Positions 15,408-27,441 of a stretch of DNA of 64,000 bases are shown piece after piece (positions within the stretch are counted from its first letter, which is position 1; each line of letters begins with the position of its first letter). Origin of the DNA: Pseudomonadales bacterium (GTDB taxonomy: Bacteria > Pseudomonadota > Gammaproteobacteria > Pseudomonadales > Azotimanducaceae); the NCBI GenBank assembly GCA_023300545.1, contig JALZVT010000010.1:24886-88885 (forward strand), read 5' to 3'. The translations under genes were made by a program, and so were the position numbers. Under the pieces are notes generated by a model. It had not been told where the DNA came from. It searched no databases and saw nothing but the letters and a program-made list of their open reading frames with translations.

Positions 15408-16607
15408 ATGGCCACTACCACCGCTCCAGAAGCTATCGCAATCGTCGCTGCACGACGTACCCCCATGGGATCATTTCAGGGTGAACTCACAGCCCTTAGT
15501 GCCGCCCAGCTTGGCGGCGCGGCCATAGCCGCGTGCCTCAAAGACTCAGGTGTCGACCCTGACAAAATTGATGACGTGCTAATGGGCTGCGTGCTAACCG
15601 CAGGTCAGGGCCAGGCTCCGGCGCGACAGGCAGCATTCGCCGGTGGTCTACCTGAACACGTCCCCGCAACGACTCTCAACAAAATGTGTGGCTCAGGTAT
15701 GCGCACGGTCATGTCTGCTGTCGACCAACTGCGGGCAGGCAACGGTACAACACTCGTTGCAGGCGGTATGGAGAGCATGACCAACGCTCCCTACCTGCTG
15801 CCAAAACTAAGAGCCGGTGCGCGCATGGGCCACGCTGAAGCAAAAGACCATATGTTTTTAGATGGTTTAGAAGATGCGTATGACAGCGGTAAGCTAATGG
15901 GCTCGTTTGCAGAAGATTGCGCGGAGAAATATCAGTTCTCGCGCGAGTCACAAGACGAGTACGCGCTGCGCTCGCTAGCTCGAGCCTCCGAGGCCAGCGA
16001 CAGCGGGGCTTTCTCCTCTGAAATTGTTCCACTGGTTATCAAAGCCCGCGGCGGCGACATCACCGTGTCTATTGACGAACAGCCTGGCAACGCTCGCCCG
16101 GATAAAATTCCAACCTTACGACCAGCTTTTCGCGACAACGGAACCGTTACCGCCGCAAATGCATCGTCAATTTCCGATGGTGCAGCCGCCCTTATACTGA
16201 TGCGCGAATCAGATGCGCGTGCGCAGGGTCGCGAGATCAAAGCACTGATTCGCGGCCACGCCAGCCACGCACAGGCCCCGGGCTGGTTCACCACCGCACC
16301 CGTAGGCGCCATCAATAAATTGCTTAGCAACATCGACTGGAATGTTGATGACGTTGATCTATGGGAGATCAATGAGGCCTTTGCCGTGGTGCCTATGGCC
16401 GCGATGGCCGAACTAAAAATTAGCGCTGATAAGGTCAACATATTTGGTGGCGCGTGCGCTTTGGGTCACCCGATTGGCGCCTCTGGCACGCGTATTCTGG
16501 TGACGTTACTCAATGCTCTGAAACGCACCAAAGGCAAACGCGGTATTGCCTCACTCTGTATTGGTGGAGGTGAAGGCACAGCCGTAGCTGTCGAACTGGC
16601 AGACTAA
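15408..16607 (+). CDS. Acetyl-CoA C-acetyltransferase (thiolase)
   Basis: A thiolase of 399 residues catalysing reversible condensation or cleavage of acyl-CoA. All catalytic elements are present: the nucleophile Cys94 in NKMCGSGMRTVM, the NEAF motif (INEAFAVVPM), the His in CALGHPIGASGTRI and the second Cys in SLCIGGGEGTAVAVE. Length and the GGMESMTNAPYLL loop fit the biosynthetic/degradative AtoB-PhaA group. I cannot separate acetoacetyl-CoA from beta-ketoadipyl thiolase by eye. It converges with the histidine kinase gene 10 bases downstream. Together with nearby tesB it suggests acyl-CoA turnover. Confidence 0.93.
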   Translation: MATTTAPEAIAIVAARRTPMGSFQGELTALSAAQLGGAAIAACLKDSGVDPDKIDDVLMGCVLTAGQGQAPARQAAFAGGLPEHVPATTLNKMCGSGMRTVMSAVDQLRAGNGTTLVAGGMESMTNAPYLLPKLRAGARMGHAEAKDHMFLDGLEDAYDSGKLMGSFAEDCAEKYQFSRESQDEYALRSLARASEASDSGAFSSEIVPLVIKARGGDITVSIDEQPGNARPDKIPTLRPAFRDNGTVTAANASSISDGAAALILMRESDARAQGREIKALIRGHASHAQAPGWFTTAPVGAINKLLSNIDWNVDDVDLWEINEAFAVVPMAAMAELKISADKVNIFGGACALGHPIGASGTRILVTLLNALKRTKGKRGIASLCIGGGEGTAVAVELAD

Positions 16608-16617
16608 GACTGAAGTC

Positions 16618-18123
16618 TCAGGCGGCGCCATCTCCTTTGGGCTTGTCACCGCCGCTATCACCAGAACTCTGCCTGCCAAAGCCTTGAGCACGCCGCAACC
16701 GCTCATCAAGTTTCAGTACGTTGTCGAACTGGGACTCACGATCCGTAGTTGCGGCTGGCGCCTCAATCTGCGGCAGAGTGACGAGCACAATGGTTTGCCC
16801 CATCTGTGTCCGCGCTTCAATAGTGCCTTCGTGATGCTCGACAATTTTTCTGGATACATACAGCCCCATACCAAGATGGGTTTTGGGGCGCGTTGTATCA
16901 AAAACCTCAAACACATCACGACCTTCGGGCAAAGGCTCACCGCGATTGTGTACTGTGAAGTAAACCGATTGCGCTATGCTCTTCACTTCGATGCGCACAA
17001 ATGCGTCTTCGGAGGAGTAGTCGAGTGCATTGTTCAGCAAGTGATCAAAGACCTGCAGCAGACGCGCCTCACTGCCATTAATCCAAAGATCAGGATAAAC
17101 TTCTAGCTCTAAAGGATTTGCTTCGTCAAGATCACGAGCGCGCTCCAGCACTCGCTCAGAAACCATGCGGCTAAAGTTTACTGGATGCATTTGATCCAAC
17201 TGCAACGCCGATTCAAGCGTGCTGGCCTCACCCACCGAATCACACAACTCCCCCAGCTTATCGACAGAACGTAACGCTCGCCGCAGAAACGGGCGCTGCT
17301 CACTGGAAGCCTCTTGCTGCAAATATTCAAGATTCGACTGCACAATAAACACGTGATTGCGTAGTTCATGCTCGAGATACCGAGACAGATTGCGCAGCCA
17401 GTTGATTTGGTTCGCTTGCTGGCGATCCGTAACGCTTCGCAGCCGATTGACTTCAATATCGGCAGAAAACAATTGACGCTGTCCCTGTTCGCGAAGGTAA
17501 GACAACAGCACACAGATAACTGAAACACCCTGAACAGCCACTTTATAATTAGCAACCGCATCGGACGGTTCAGCATAGGTGGTCAACGCATAAGACATCA
17601 GTGCTGTTAACCCAATTATCGGCAACACCAGGTAGCGGAACGGCTGAAACATCACCACCGCGATAAACAACATATGCTGTAAATACGCCATGCTCGTATT
17701 GGTTGCAGACTCCGCCCCCAACAATGGCAGAATTGCGATCTGGCTGAGCACAACCGTGACGCTCGCAACCGCAAGAAAAGGGTAATACTCCTCGCGCCAA
17801 ATGAATGATGTGATCAGGCAAATCAGAATGACCGGCATCACAAACAACAACCGGACTTGATTTACCAGCTCTGGCATATGCAGAACGAAGGGCTCAAAGA
17901 CGGCAAAGATCAGCAGAACCACGATGCCACAAACCAAACCAATACGAGTGCCCTTGATGTTCTGATCAAAGTAGCTGTGTCTATATCGACGCTCGAGATC
18001 TGCATCGCGAAACCGCAAATCCCACAATCGCAAGCTACTGTCTCTGAACTCAATGGCTTCTGTTGACGCTCTTACATCAGCTATTGCGTCCGAGGTTCGA
18101 TCATTATCAAAAGAATCAGCCAA
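16618..18123 (-). CDS. Orphan membrane histidine kinase
   Basis: A sensor kinase of 501 residues. The N-terminal half has about six hydrophobic segments (residues 60-210) without a clear periplasmic domain. The dimerisation helix carries the phospho-acceptor in RYLEHELRNHVFIV (His252). The ATPase domain has an N box (DHLLNNALDYS) and a G2 box (HLGMGLYVSRKIVEHHEGT). The G1 box is weak (VHNRGEPLP replaces the usual DxGxG), which could lower activity. The tail after residue 460 is charged and low-complexity. No response regulator gene is adjacent. Its 5' end overlaps a small membrane protein gene by 8 bases, so the two are probably one unit. Confidence 0.85.
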   Translation of the reverse strand: MADSFDNDRTSDAIADVRASTEAIEFRDSSLRLWDLRFRDADLERRYRHSYFDQNIKGTRIGLVCGIVVLLIFAVFEPFVLHMPELVNQVRLLFVMPVILICLITSFIWREEYYPFLAVASVTVVLSQIAILPLLGAESATNTSMAYLQHMLFIAVVMFQPFRYLVLPIIGLTALMSYALTTYAEPSDAVANYKVAVQGVSVICVLLSYLREQGQRQLFSADIEVNRLRSVTDRQQANQINWLRNLSRYLEHELRNHVFIVQSNLEYLQQEASSEQRPFLRRALRSVDKLGELCDSVGEASTLESALQLDQMHPVNFSRMVSERVLERARDLDEANPLELEVYPDLWINGSEARLLQVFDHLLNNALDYSSEDAFVRIEVKSIAQSVYFTVHNRGEPLPEGRDVFEVFDTTRPKTHLGMGLYVSRKIVEHHEGTIEARTQMGQTIVLVTLPQIEAPAATTDRESQFDNVLKLDERLRRAQGFGRQSSGDSGGDKPKGDGAA

Positions 18124-18622
18124 GGTCTTTTGCCTTTGCCGGGTGCAACCCGATATAGGCCGCGCCAGCTAAAGCACCCGCAAACGCCTGCCAACCAAGG
18201 CCCGCGATCTCACGCGTGGCCGCAACGGGATTTATTTCTGCGACAGAATTGAGCACCAGGTGCATAACCAACAGACCCACGGCGCCCGCCAGCACAAAGC
18301 CAATCGTACGCAAGCTGAAAAGGCCGGCGCGCCGGACGATAAACCCAGCAACGGCAAACGCCAACAGCAGAGCCACCGCGATGGCAATGGGATAAATGGC
18401 CCCGGTTGCCATGCCAATGACATCACCCACCGTCCAGCGCAAGCGTTCGCTCAGATCGACGTCACCAGCCATCGCCTCGAACCGACCAATCACATGCTGC
18501 GCCGCAGCCACTGAACCCACAACATGAGCAACAACCACCGCTCCGATATAACCCATCAATGTGCGAACCAAAGCTTCTCTCCCGAATCGTGTTCCCGCAA
18601 TATAGTGCGGGTAATTTTCCAT
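18116..18622 (-). CDS. Small four-helix membrane protein of unknown function
   Basis: A 168-residue hydrophobic protein with four predicted helices, at about residues 22-42, 72-92, 104-122 and 142-160. I do not recognise the family. It is encoded just upstream of the orphan histidine kinase with an 8-base overlap, so a role in sensing or modulating that kinase is plausible. The ATG at 18622 is used, and ATG 22 codons in (MGYIGAVV) is an alternative. Confidence 0.6.
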   Translation of the reverse strand: MENYPHYIAGTRFGREALVRTLMGYIGAVVVAHVVGSVAAAQHVIGRFEAMAGDVDLSERLRWTVGDVIGMATGAIYPIAIAVALLLAFAVAGFIVRRAGLFSLRTIGFVLAGAVGLLVMHLVLNSVAEINPVAATREIAGLGWQAFAGALAGAAYIGLHPAKAKDLG

Positions 18623-18639
18623 TATACACGAGCACGCCT

Positions 18640-19857
18640 ATGGCCATTTCAATCCTCTCTGCCGCCGCACTGCTTGCAGCGACAAAACGTTTTGTAGTTG
18701 GTCCACTATTTTTTGCCGTGCCTTTTGTTATGACAGCCTCTAGGTTATTAGCTGCGGCGCCCTTATTAGCCGCGGCGCCTTTGTTAGCCGCGGCGCCTGC
18801 CTCAACTCAAGCCGCTGACTACCAACTTGAAACCCTGGCTGAGGGTTTGGTTTTTCCGTGGTGTACCGCCTTCTTGCCGGACGGCAGGTTGTTGGTTACC
18901 GAGCGCGGTGGCGAACTGCGCTACGTCGATTCTGATGGTCGTGTCAGTGCGCCCATTACGGGCACCCCTGCCCCCTACGTGAAAAGTCAGGGCGGCCTGT
19001 TCGACGTTCTGCTTGCACCTGATTTCGCCAGCAGCCGAACTATCTATCTGTCACTGGCTGCTGGAACGCCCACAAGCAACACCACCCAGATTGTCAGCGG
19101 CCAATTAAACGGCAGCACCTTCAACAACGCCAAGGTCATCTTCGAAGTGGCACAAAGAAAAGACACACCCGTCCACTACGGCGGGCGTATTGCGTGGGAC
19201 AGCACAGGCCATTTGCTGCTCACCACCGGTGACGGCTTCAACTTCCGTGAAGAAGCCCAAAACCCTAAAAGCCAAATGGGCAAAACCTTGCGTATGACAG
19301 CAACCGGCGGTATTCCCGCCGATCAGCTCGATACAAAAATCGCAGGCATGGACCCTTACGTGCTCAGCTATGGGCACCGTAGCCCTCAGGGCCTCGCGGT
19401 CGATTCAGCTACAGGGCTCGTCTACCAAAGTGAGCATGGACCCAAAGGCGGCGATGAGATCAATCTCATCACCGCTGGCAACAACTATGGCTGGCCCATC
19501 GTTAGCTATGGCCTGGACTACTCCGGCGCCTACATCTCGCCGTACACCCAGCGCACGGGAATCACAGATCCACTCCTGAACTGGACGCCGTCAACCGCCA
19601 CTAGCGGCCTGGCCGTTTATCGCGGCAGTGCGTTTACAGACTGGCAAGGCGATCTGCTGGCGGGTGGCCTGGTCGAGAAGAGCTTACGCCGCGTCGACAT
19701 GGAGAACGGCAAGGTGGTTGGGCAGGAGGTGCTGCTGCGGGAAGTCGATGAACGAATACGTGATGTTCGCATCGGCCCTGACGGTCTTATCTACGTGCTG
19801 ACCGACAGCGCCGATGGCAAGTTGCTGAGGCTTTCGCCCGCTCCTAGCAGTCGCTAG
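18640..19857 (+). CDS. PQQ-dependent soluble aldose sugar dehydrogenase (YliI/Asd type), exported
   Basis: The six-bladed beta-propeller enzyme family oxidises aldose sugars in the periplasm with PQQ. Family signs are GLVFPWCTAFLPDGRLLVTE, HYGGRIAWDSTGHLLLTTGD, the catalytic-His region SYGHRSPQGLAVD, and EHGPKGGDEINLITAGNNYG with GWPIVSYG. The frame is open to 18559, but ATG 18640 gives a proper signal peptide of about 58 residues, so I use it. The signal peptide is unusually long because its hydrophobic part contains three copies of LLAAAP. No PQQ synthesis genes are in the window. It runs toward folE2. Confidence 0.85.
   Translation: MAISILSAAALLAATKRFVVGPLFFAVPFVMTASRLLAAAPLLAAAPLLAAAPASTQAADYQLETLAEGLVFPWCTAFLPDGRLLVTERGGELRYVDSDGRVSAPITGTPAPYVKSQGGLFDVLLAPDFASSRTIYLSLAAGTPTSNTTQIVSGQLNGSTFNNAKVIFEVAQRKDTPVHYGGRIAWDSTGHLLLTTGDGFNFREEAQNPKSQMGKTLRMTATGGIPADQLDTKIAGMDPYVLSYGHRSPQGLAVDSATGLVYQSEHGPKGGDEINLITAGNNYGWPIVSYGLDYSGAYISPYTQRTGITDPLLNWTPSTATSGLAVYRGSAFTDWQGDLLAGGLVEKSLRRVDMENGKVVGQEVLLREVDERIRDVRIGPDGLIYVLTDSADGKLLRLSPAPSSR
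18745..18798 (+). repeat. Three 18-bp tandem repeats in a signal peptide
   Basis: Three consecutive 18-base units each encode LLAAAP. They differ only at the third base of three codons (TTA/TTG, GCT/GCC, CCC/CCT). They lengthen the hydrophobic core of the sugar dehydrogenase signal peptide without changing frame. Confidence 0.9.
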
Positions 19858-19870
19858 TCAGAAGCAGCTG

Positions 19871-20833
19871 CTAGTCAGGAGAAGGCGTGAAACCGCCTTC
19901 GACACCCTTAACAAACACACCCACGGCATCGTGAGCGTGCAGACTTTCCAGGTGTTCAACGCGCACCCAAAAGTCTGTTAAGTCCTCGTGCTCGCTCAAT
20001 GACTGCTTGAGCCGCCGCCCCGCATCTTCGATAAACATCGGGTTCTGACCATTCAAGCGGGCAAATTCTTGCTCGTCTTCTCGCTTTACCGCGGTTTGCA
20101 CGGGGGTCTTTAACGAGTCTTCTACAGCGTCAATGAGCGCTGTAATAGGAAATTCTGGAAGGTCGTCTTTTAGTTGCACTCGCAACTTGGCAACGCTTCG
20201 CTGGGAATGCGGTGTGGCCATAATGCCCTGTTCAGTGCCGAGCCAGGCTTTGACTTCACTGGCCTTGACGGTGCCATTAGCGCCAAAGTCGGTTTCAAAT
20301 TGCTCTTGAATCAATTGCCGTGCAAGTGCAGCTGAGCACGGACAGGTGGATGAATAGTTCACATCCAGACGCAGTTCGATGCCAATTTCACCATCGATCA
20401 GGCTGCCACGCAGCGTAACGGGATAGGCATTCCAACCTGAATTGTCGCTGATCAGCGCCTGTCGGCGCAGGTAATAGTCGAAGTCAAAATCAACAAACAC
20501 GCGCTGACTAAGGCCGCGGTGTGATTCCAGCAATGAACTCAACAACAGCTTCAGCCCTGCAACGGTCAGCGGTCGGCTGTCAGCGTGTTCGTCGAGAATC
20601 ACGTACAGCCGGGACATGTGAATGCCTTTGGCCTCTGGGTCGCCCAGATCGACATAAACCTGCACTTTGCTGTGCACCAAGTTTGTCTTGCCACCGTCTC
20701 GTACCAACAAGGGTTGGCGGACATTGGCCATACCGACCCAGTCAAGGGTACCTTGCAGCTCAGACACTTTGCCTTGCTGCACGTCCGGCATATCACTGAA
20801 GGTTGCCAATTCTGGTCTTTTACTGCTCGCCAT
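19871..20833 (-). CDS. folE2: GTP cyclohydrolase FolE2 (type IB)
   Basis: FolE2 makes 7,8-dihydroneopterin triphosphate from GTP, the first step of folate and queuosine synthesis. It uses a range of metals and so replaces the zinc-only FolE. Family motifs are SRLYVILDEHADSRPL, the conserved Cys region NYSSTCPCSAALARQL and the ATPHSQRS loop with His. The length of 320 residues is normal. In many bacteria folE2 is Zur-controlled. I see no Zur-like palindrome in the 39 bases before the start. It follows the Trm112 gene on the same strand, so it may be constitutively used here. Confidence 0.95.
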   Translation of the reverse strand: MASSKRPELATFSDMPDVQQGKVSELQGTLDWVGMANVRQPLLVRDGGKTNLVHSKVQVYVDLGDPEAKGIHMSRLYVILDEHADSRPLTVAGLKLLLSSLLESHRGLSQRVFVDFDFDYYLRRQALISDNSGWNAYPVTLRGSLIDGEIGIELRLDVNYSSTCPCSAALARQLIQEQFETDFGANGTVKASEVKAWLGTEQGIMATPHSQRSVAKLRVQLKDDLPEFPITALIDAVEDSLKTPVQTAVKREDEQEFARLNGQNPMFIEDAGRRLKQSLSEHEDLTDFWVRVEHLESLHAHDAVGVFVKGVEGGFTPSPD

Positions 20834-20872
20834 CCGCCTAAAGTCTCATGCGTCCCGGCTCGCTATTGTAGC

Positions 20873-21061
20873 CTAATCGAGTTCAGCCTTCTCCTGCGCC
20901 GTTAACACCCGGGCCTGATCCTCTAACATCACGGGCATTTGGTCCCGAATGGGGTAGGCAAGCCCCGATCCGCGGCACCAGAGCTCCTGTGCCTGCTCTT
21001 TATAGGTCAGGCTGGTTTTGGTCACTGGGCAAACCAGCACATCAAGCAGTCGAGTATCCAT
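20873..21061 (-). CDS. Trm112-family zinc-ribbon-like protein
   Basis: A 62-residue protein of the Trm112/YcaR family, small partner proteins of methyltransferases or envelope enzymes. The pattern [18 protein letters not shown], then [20 protein letters not shown] is diagnostic. Only some of the Cys positions of the zinc knuckle remain, as is common in proteobacterial members. It lies between purA and folE2 on the same strand. The start ATG is preceded by AAGAGAG. Confidence 0.85.
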   Translation of the reverse strand: MDTRLLDVLVCPVTKTSLTYKEQAQELWCRGSGLAYPIRDQMPVMLEDQARVLTAQEKAELD

Positions 21062-21133
21062 ATTGGCTCTCTTATATGCCTGGCAGGCCTTTTGGGCGCC
21101 CAGAGAAGGCCGCCACAGGCCTGGCAGGCGGGG

Positions 21134-23739
<2,606 letters not shown>

Positions 23740-23839
23740 GAATCCTTTCCTTTATGAGTCACAGAAATTAGGGTTTGGTAAGTCGGAGGGGGTAACAATG
23801 GGCGCAGCAGAACACCGCGCCCGTCGAGGTCAGATCAGG

Positions 23840-24712
23840 CTACTGGCCACTGGCGCTTTTCAGATACTTGAAAAATTCGCTGTTTGGGTCAATCACCATG
23901 AGATCGTCTTTGTTGCCAAATACTTTGGTGTAAGCATTAATGCTGCGATAAAACTCATAGAACTCCGCGTCTTCGCTAAACGCCTTGGCATAAACCTGAG
24001 CCGAACGAGCATCACCGTCACCGCGCAATTGCTCTGCTTCTTTATAAGCGTTGGCGTCAATAACAACCACCTGGCGATCGGCATCAGCGGTAATACCCAA
24101 AGCCAATTCCTGACCTTGGGCGCGATACTGACGCGCTTCAATTTGCCGCTCTGAAATCATGCGGTTGTATACCGCCGCACTCACTTCGTCAGGCAAGTCG
24201 ATCTGCTTCACCCGAACATCGATCACCTCAACGCCCATGTCTCGCTGCATGCTCTCATCAAGGTCACGCTTCAGTTCAACCATTAGCTCATCGCGTTCGC
24301 CACTGACCACCGAGTGCATATCTCGGCGACTAATCTGGTTCCGCAAGCCTTCGTTAACCCGCTGGGCGAGAATCTGCTCACCTCGACGTTCATCACCCGA
24401 TGTTGCGGTGTAGTAGCGACCGACATCTTTGATACGCCACTTGGCAAATGAGTCAACACGCAACGGCTTTTTCTCAAGCGTGTAAAACCGTGCGGGTTTG
24501 GAATCTTGTGTCAGTACGCGCGCATCGAATTTTCGAATCTCGTCTGCAAACGGCCACTTAAAGTGCAGACCCGGCGGAACATCCGCCTCGGTTACCGCAC
24601 CAAAATGCAATTTGATAGCGCGTTCAGTTTCTTTAACCGTGTAGACGGAATTGCTGACTGCGGCAACGGTAATCACCACCATCATCAGCATAACAAGTGC
24701 TCTAAAGCTCAT
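23840..24712 (-). CDS. hflC: HflC, modulator subunit of FtsH protease
   Basis: HflC is an SPFH/band-7 inner-membrane protein that, with HflK, forms a large periplasmic cage around FtsH. The 290-residue protein has one N-terminal membrane helix, then VYTVKETERAIKLHFGAV, HFKWPFADEIRKFDARVLTQ, the family motif RGMHSVVSGERDEL-like stretch and RQIEARQYRAQGQELALGI. It follows hflK with 23 bases between them. Confidence 0.96.
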   Translation of the reverse strand: MSFRALVMLMMVVITVAAVSNSVYTVKETERAIKLHFGAVTEADVPPGLHFKWPFADEIRKFDARVLTQDSKPARFYTLEKKPLRVDSFAKWRIKDVGRYYTATSGDERRGEQILAQRVNEGLRNQISRRDMHSVVSGERDELMVELKRDLDESMQRDMGVEVIDVRVKQIDLPDEVSAAVYNRMISERQIEARQYRAQGQELALGITADADRQVVVIDANAYKEAEQLRGDGDARSAQVYAKAFSEDAEFYEFYRSINAYTKVFGNKDDLMVIDPNSEFFKYLKSASGQ

Positions 24713-24735
24713 AAGTGTTCTCCTTCCCTAACCGA

Positions 24736-25872
24736 CTAACGGGGGTCTGCGCGACGAGTGGTTGTCGACGAACGTTGCGCCTGGCGAAGCACTCGGTCGG
24801 TAATCTTACGAATGTCCTGCTCTGACAGATCACCACCACTAACACCACCACCTTGACCCATACGATCAAGTGGCAGATAGAGCATGTTGTTGCCACCTTC
24901 GACATCAACCATCACCTTTGTGGAGCTCTCCATCACCGACTCGACCGCATCAATATAGAGACGATCACGGGTCACATCCTTGGCGAGCGAATATTCCGTC
25001 AACAGCTTGGTGAAGCGGTTAGCCTCACCTTCGCTGCGGGCGATAACCCGATCACGGTAGGCGTTGGCTGCTTCGAGCTGTTGCTGCGCGGCACCACGTG
25101 CTTCTGGCAAAATCTGCTCAGCGTAGGCGTTAGCCTCGTTCACCACTCGGTTCTCGTCTTCTTTCGCTTTTTGCACATCATCGAACGCTTCTCTGACCTG
25201 CTCCGGCGGCCCGGTTTCGTTGATGTTAACCGTTTGCACCAGAATGCCTGTGCCGTAGAGGTTCAGATAACTCTGCAACCGGCTCTGCACCTGAGTACCA
25301 ATGTCCGCTCGGCCTTCGGTAATGACGTAATCCATCGAAGAGCTGCCAACAACATGCCGCAACGCCGACTCAGTAGCGTGGTCCAGACTGATTTGGGGGT
25401 CTTTCACATTGACGACAAAATCGCCCGCGCTATCGATAACCCATTGCACCGAGAGACTGACTTCAACAATGTTCTCGTCTTCGGTCAGCATCAGCGCCTG
25501 ATGTTCGTGTTCACGAACCTTCGACACGTTAACCAGTTCGACACTGTCCACCAATTGCGGGTACCAGCTCAAACCGGGCATTACGACCGCTTCTTTCACT
25601 TTGCCAAACCGAAACACAACACCGCGCTCGGATTCGTCAACAACGAAGAAACCAGTCAGACCGTAGACCACAAGTGCCAGCACCGCGATGCCGCCGATCA
25701 TGCCTGCGTTCAAACTCGGACCTTTACCGCCGCCTTTGCCGCCACCACCGCCAAAAATACCGGAAAGCTGCCCAGTCAATTTCTTCAGCGCTTCGTCAAG
25801 ATCCGGAGGGCCTTGATCGCCGCCGCGTCCGCCCCAGGGATCTTTGTCGCCGCCGGGTTCATTCCATGCCAT
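24736..25872 (-). CDS. hflK: HflK, modulator subunit of FtsH protease
   Basis: HflK is the partner of HflC. The protein begins with the typical Gly/Pro/Asp-rich cytoplasmic tail (MAWNEPGGDKDPWGG and GGGGGKGGGKG), a single membrane helix (GGIAVLALVVYGLTGFFVV) and the SPFH domain (ERGVVFRFGKVKEAVVMPGL). Although the frame continues 8 codons upstream, ATG 25872 has AGGTGG at good distance and matches the family start, so I chose it (378 residues). It lies between hflX and hflC as in E. coli and Pseudomonas. Confidence 0.96.
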   Translation of the reverse strand: MAWNEPGGDKDPWGGRGGDQGPPDLDEALKKLTGQLSGIFGGGGGKGGGKGPSLNAGMIGGIAVLALVVYGLTGFFVVDESERGVVFRFGKVKEAVVMPGLSWYPQLVDSVELVNVSKVREHEHQALMLTEDENIVEVSLSVQWVIDSAGDFVVNVKDPQISLDHATESALRHVVGSSSMDYVITEGRADIGTQVQSRLQSYLNLYGTGILVQTVNINETGPPEQVREAFDDVQKAKEDENRVVNEANAYAEQILPEARGAAQQQLEAANAYRDRVIARSEGEANRFTKLLTEYSLAKDVTRDRLYIDAVESVMESSTKVMVDVEGGNNMLYLPLDRMGQGGGVSGGDLSEQDIRKITDRVLRQAQRSSTTTRRADPR

Positions 25873-25958
25873 ATGTAGGTGCCACCTGAGTGCCAAAAGT
25901 CGAATTCAACGGGTAATAGTAAACCCACCGGGCCTCCCATACACACTTCTTATGCATT

Positions 25959-27341
25959 CTAAGAAGCCCGGTCACCGCCCGCAAGCGGGTCCGGTGTCTG
26001 CGTGCTCAGTCTTTTATCATCTGCGGGCTCGAAAGACGACAAATCTGGCCCAGGATCGGGACGAATCACCGCTACGCCTTCCTCTTCGAGTCGCCGCAAG
26101 CCATGCTCATCAAGTTGCACCAGCAACGACCAACCGCCTGTTTCAGTACTGCCTTCGTCTAACACCGCACCGACCTCATGCAACCATGCGTGCAGGCGCC
26201 CCTCACGGGGTGCCAGCTCAATCTGCACCGGATCGGCTCGCCCGAGGGCCAGACCAATGGATTCAGTCAATTCCGGCAAACCAGCACCGGTGTGCGAGCT
26301 GACCCAGCGACCCCCTTCTGACAGCACACTTGCGGGGTCACCGCTTTTAACTAGCGACTGGGCTGCGCTCGCCACCAGATCGGCCTTGTTGTACACCACA
26401 AGACGGGGCACCCCGAGGGCATCAATGTCTTTGAGCACCTTCAACACTTCCGCTTCTCGCTCAGTCGCTGCCTCATCCGCACCATCCACTACCAACAGCA
26501 ACAGGTCGGCATCTTTCACCTCTTCGAGTGTGGCTTTGAATGCCTCAACCAGCGAATGCGGCAGATCGCGAATAAACCCCACCGTATCGGCCAGAACGAC
26601 ACGACCAACGCCAGGCACCTCAAGCTGCCGCATGGTGGGATCAAGCGTGGCAAACAGACGGTCTTCCGCGACCGCGCCACCGGTAGTCAAGGCGTTAAAT
26701 AAGGTCGACTTGCCCGCATTGGTGTATCCCACCAGAACCACTGTGGCGAGTTGCGCCCGTTGCCGCTTGCGTCGCCCCTGGGCTCGGCGCTTGCGCACCA
26801 GCTCCAGCTTCTTTTGCACCGATTTAATTTTGTCATCGAGCATGCGTTGGTCGAGCTCAACCTGAGTTTCGCCGGCACCACGCATGCCCACCCCACCTTT
26901 TTGCCGATCAAGGTGAGTCCAACCACGAACGAGCCGGGTTTGTGCGTGTCGGCACTGCGCCAGCTCAACCTGTAACTGGCCTTCATGGGTTCTCGCTCGA
27001 TCCGCAAAAATGGCCAGAATTAGCTCGGTGCGCGTCAGCACACCGCATTTCAAATGGGTTTCGAGGTTGCGTTGCTGAGTCGGGCTGAGATCGTGATTGG
27101 CCACCAGCACGTCGGCATTACTCGCCCGAACTTCGGCCTCAATCTCATCGAGCTTGCCGCTCCCCACAAACCAACGCCGATGTGGCGTGGCACGCCGGGC
27201 TAACACCAGCCCACAAACCTCCATACCGGCCGAACCCACCAGTTCAGCCAGCTCATCAGAAAGACCGGTCTCGTCGTTCTGGGAAAAACGTACATGCAGC
27301 AACAATGCCTGACGGCCAGCTTCGGGGCGTTCAAAAAACAT
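25959..27341 (-). CDS. hflX: GTPase HflX, ribosome-splitting factor
   Basis: HflX dissociates stalled 70S ribosomes during heat stress. The 460-residue protein has the N-terminal HflX domain (CGLVLARRATPHRRWFVGSG, VANHDLSPTQQRNLE), the linker KGGVGMRGAGETQVELDQR, the G1 loop GYTNAGKSTLFNAL, G3 DTVGFIRDLPH and G4 YNKADL. A C-terminal extension of about 100 residues contains a variable charged tail. It is downstream of hfq by 100 bases. Confidence 0.97.
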   Translation of the reverse strand: MFFERPEAGRQALLLHVRFSQNDETGLSDELAELVGSAGMEVCGLVLARRATPHRRWFVGSGKLDEIEAEVRASNADVLVANHDLSPTQQRNLETHLKCGVLTRTELILAIFADRARTHEGQLQVELAQCRHAQTRLVRGWTHLDRQKGGVGMRGAGETQVELDQRMLDDKIKSVQKKLELVRKRRAQGRRKRQRAQLATVVLVGYTNAGKSTLFNALTTGGAVAEDRLFATLDPTMRQLEVPGVGRVVLADTVGFIRDLPHSLVEAFKATLEEVKDADLLLLVVDGADEAATEREAEVLKVLKDIDALGVPRLVVYNKADLVASAAQSLVKSGDPASVLSEGGRWVSSHTGAGLPELTESIGLALGRADPVQIELAPREGRLHAWLHEVGAVLDEGSTETGGWSLLVQLDEHGLRRLEEEGVAVIRPDPGPDLSSFEPADDKRLSTQTPDPLAGGDRAS

Positions 27342-27441
27342 AGATTAAGTCTAAAACGATGGCCGCTCAGAAAAGCATCGAACTTCACGAGGGCGTCTAT
27401 TAAGCAGCGTCACAACATGACACGTCTTAGAAAGAGACCTT

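Noticed and set aside
24853..25878. 341-codon open frame opposite hflK
   Set aside because: It is fully antisense to a certain gene, its protein has no recognisable domain, and long antisense frames are common in GC-rich coding DNA.
26002..26865. 287-codon Ser/Arg-rich frame opposite hflX
   Set aside because: The amino acid composition is typical of a reversed GC-rich gene, and no domain is seen.
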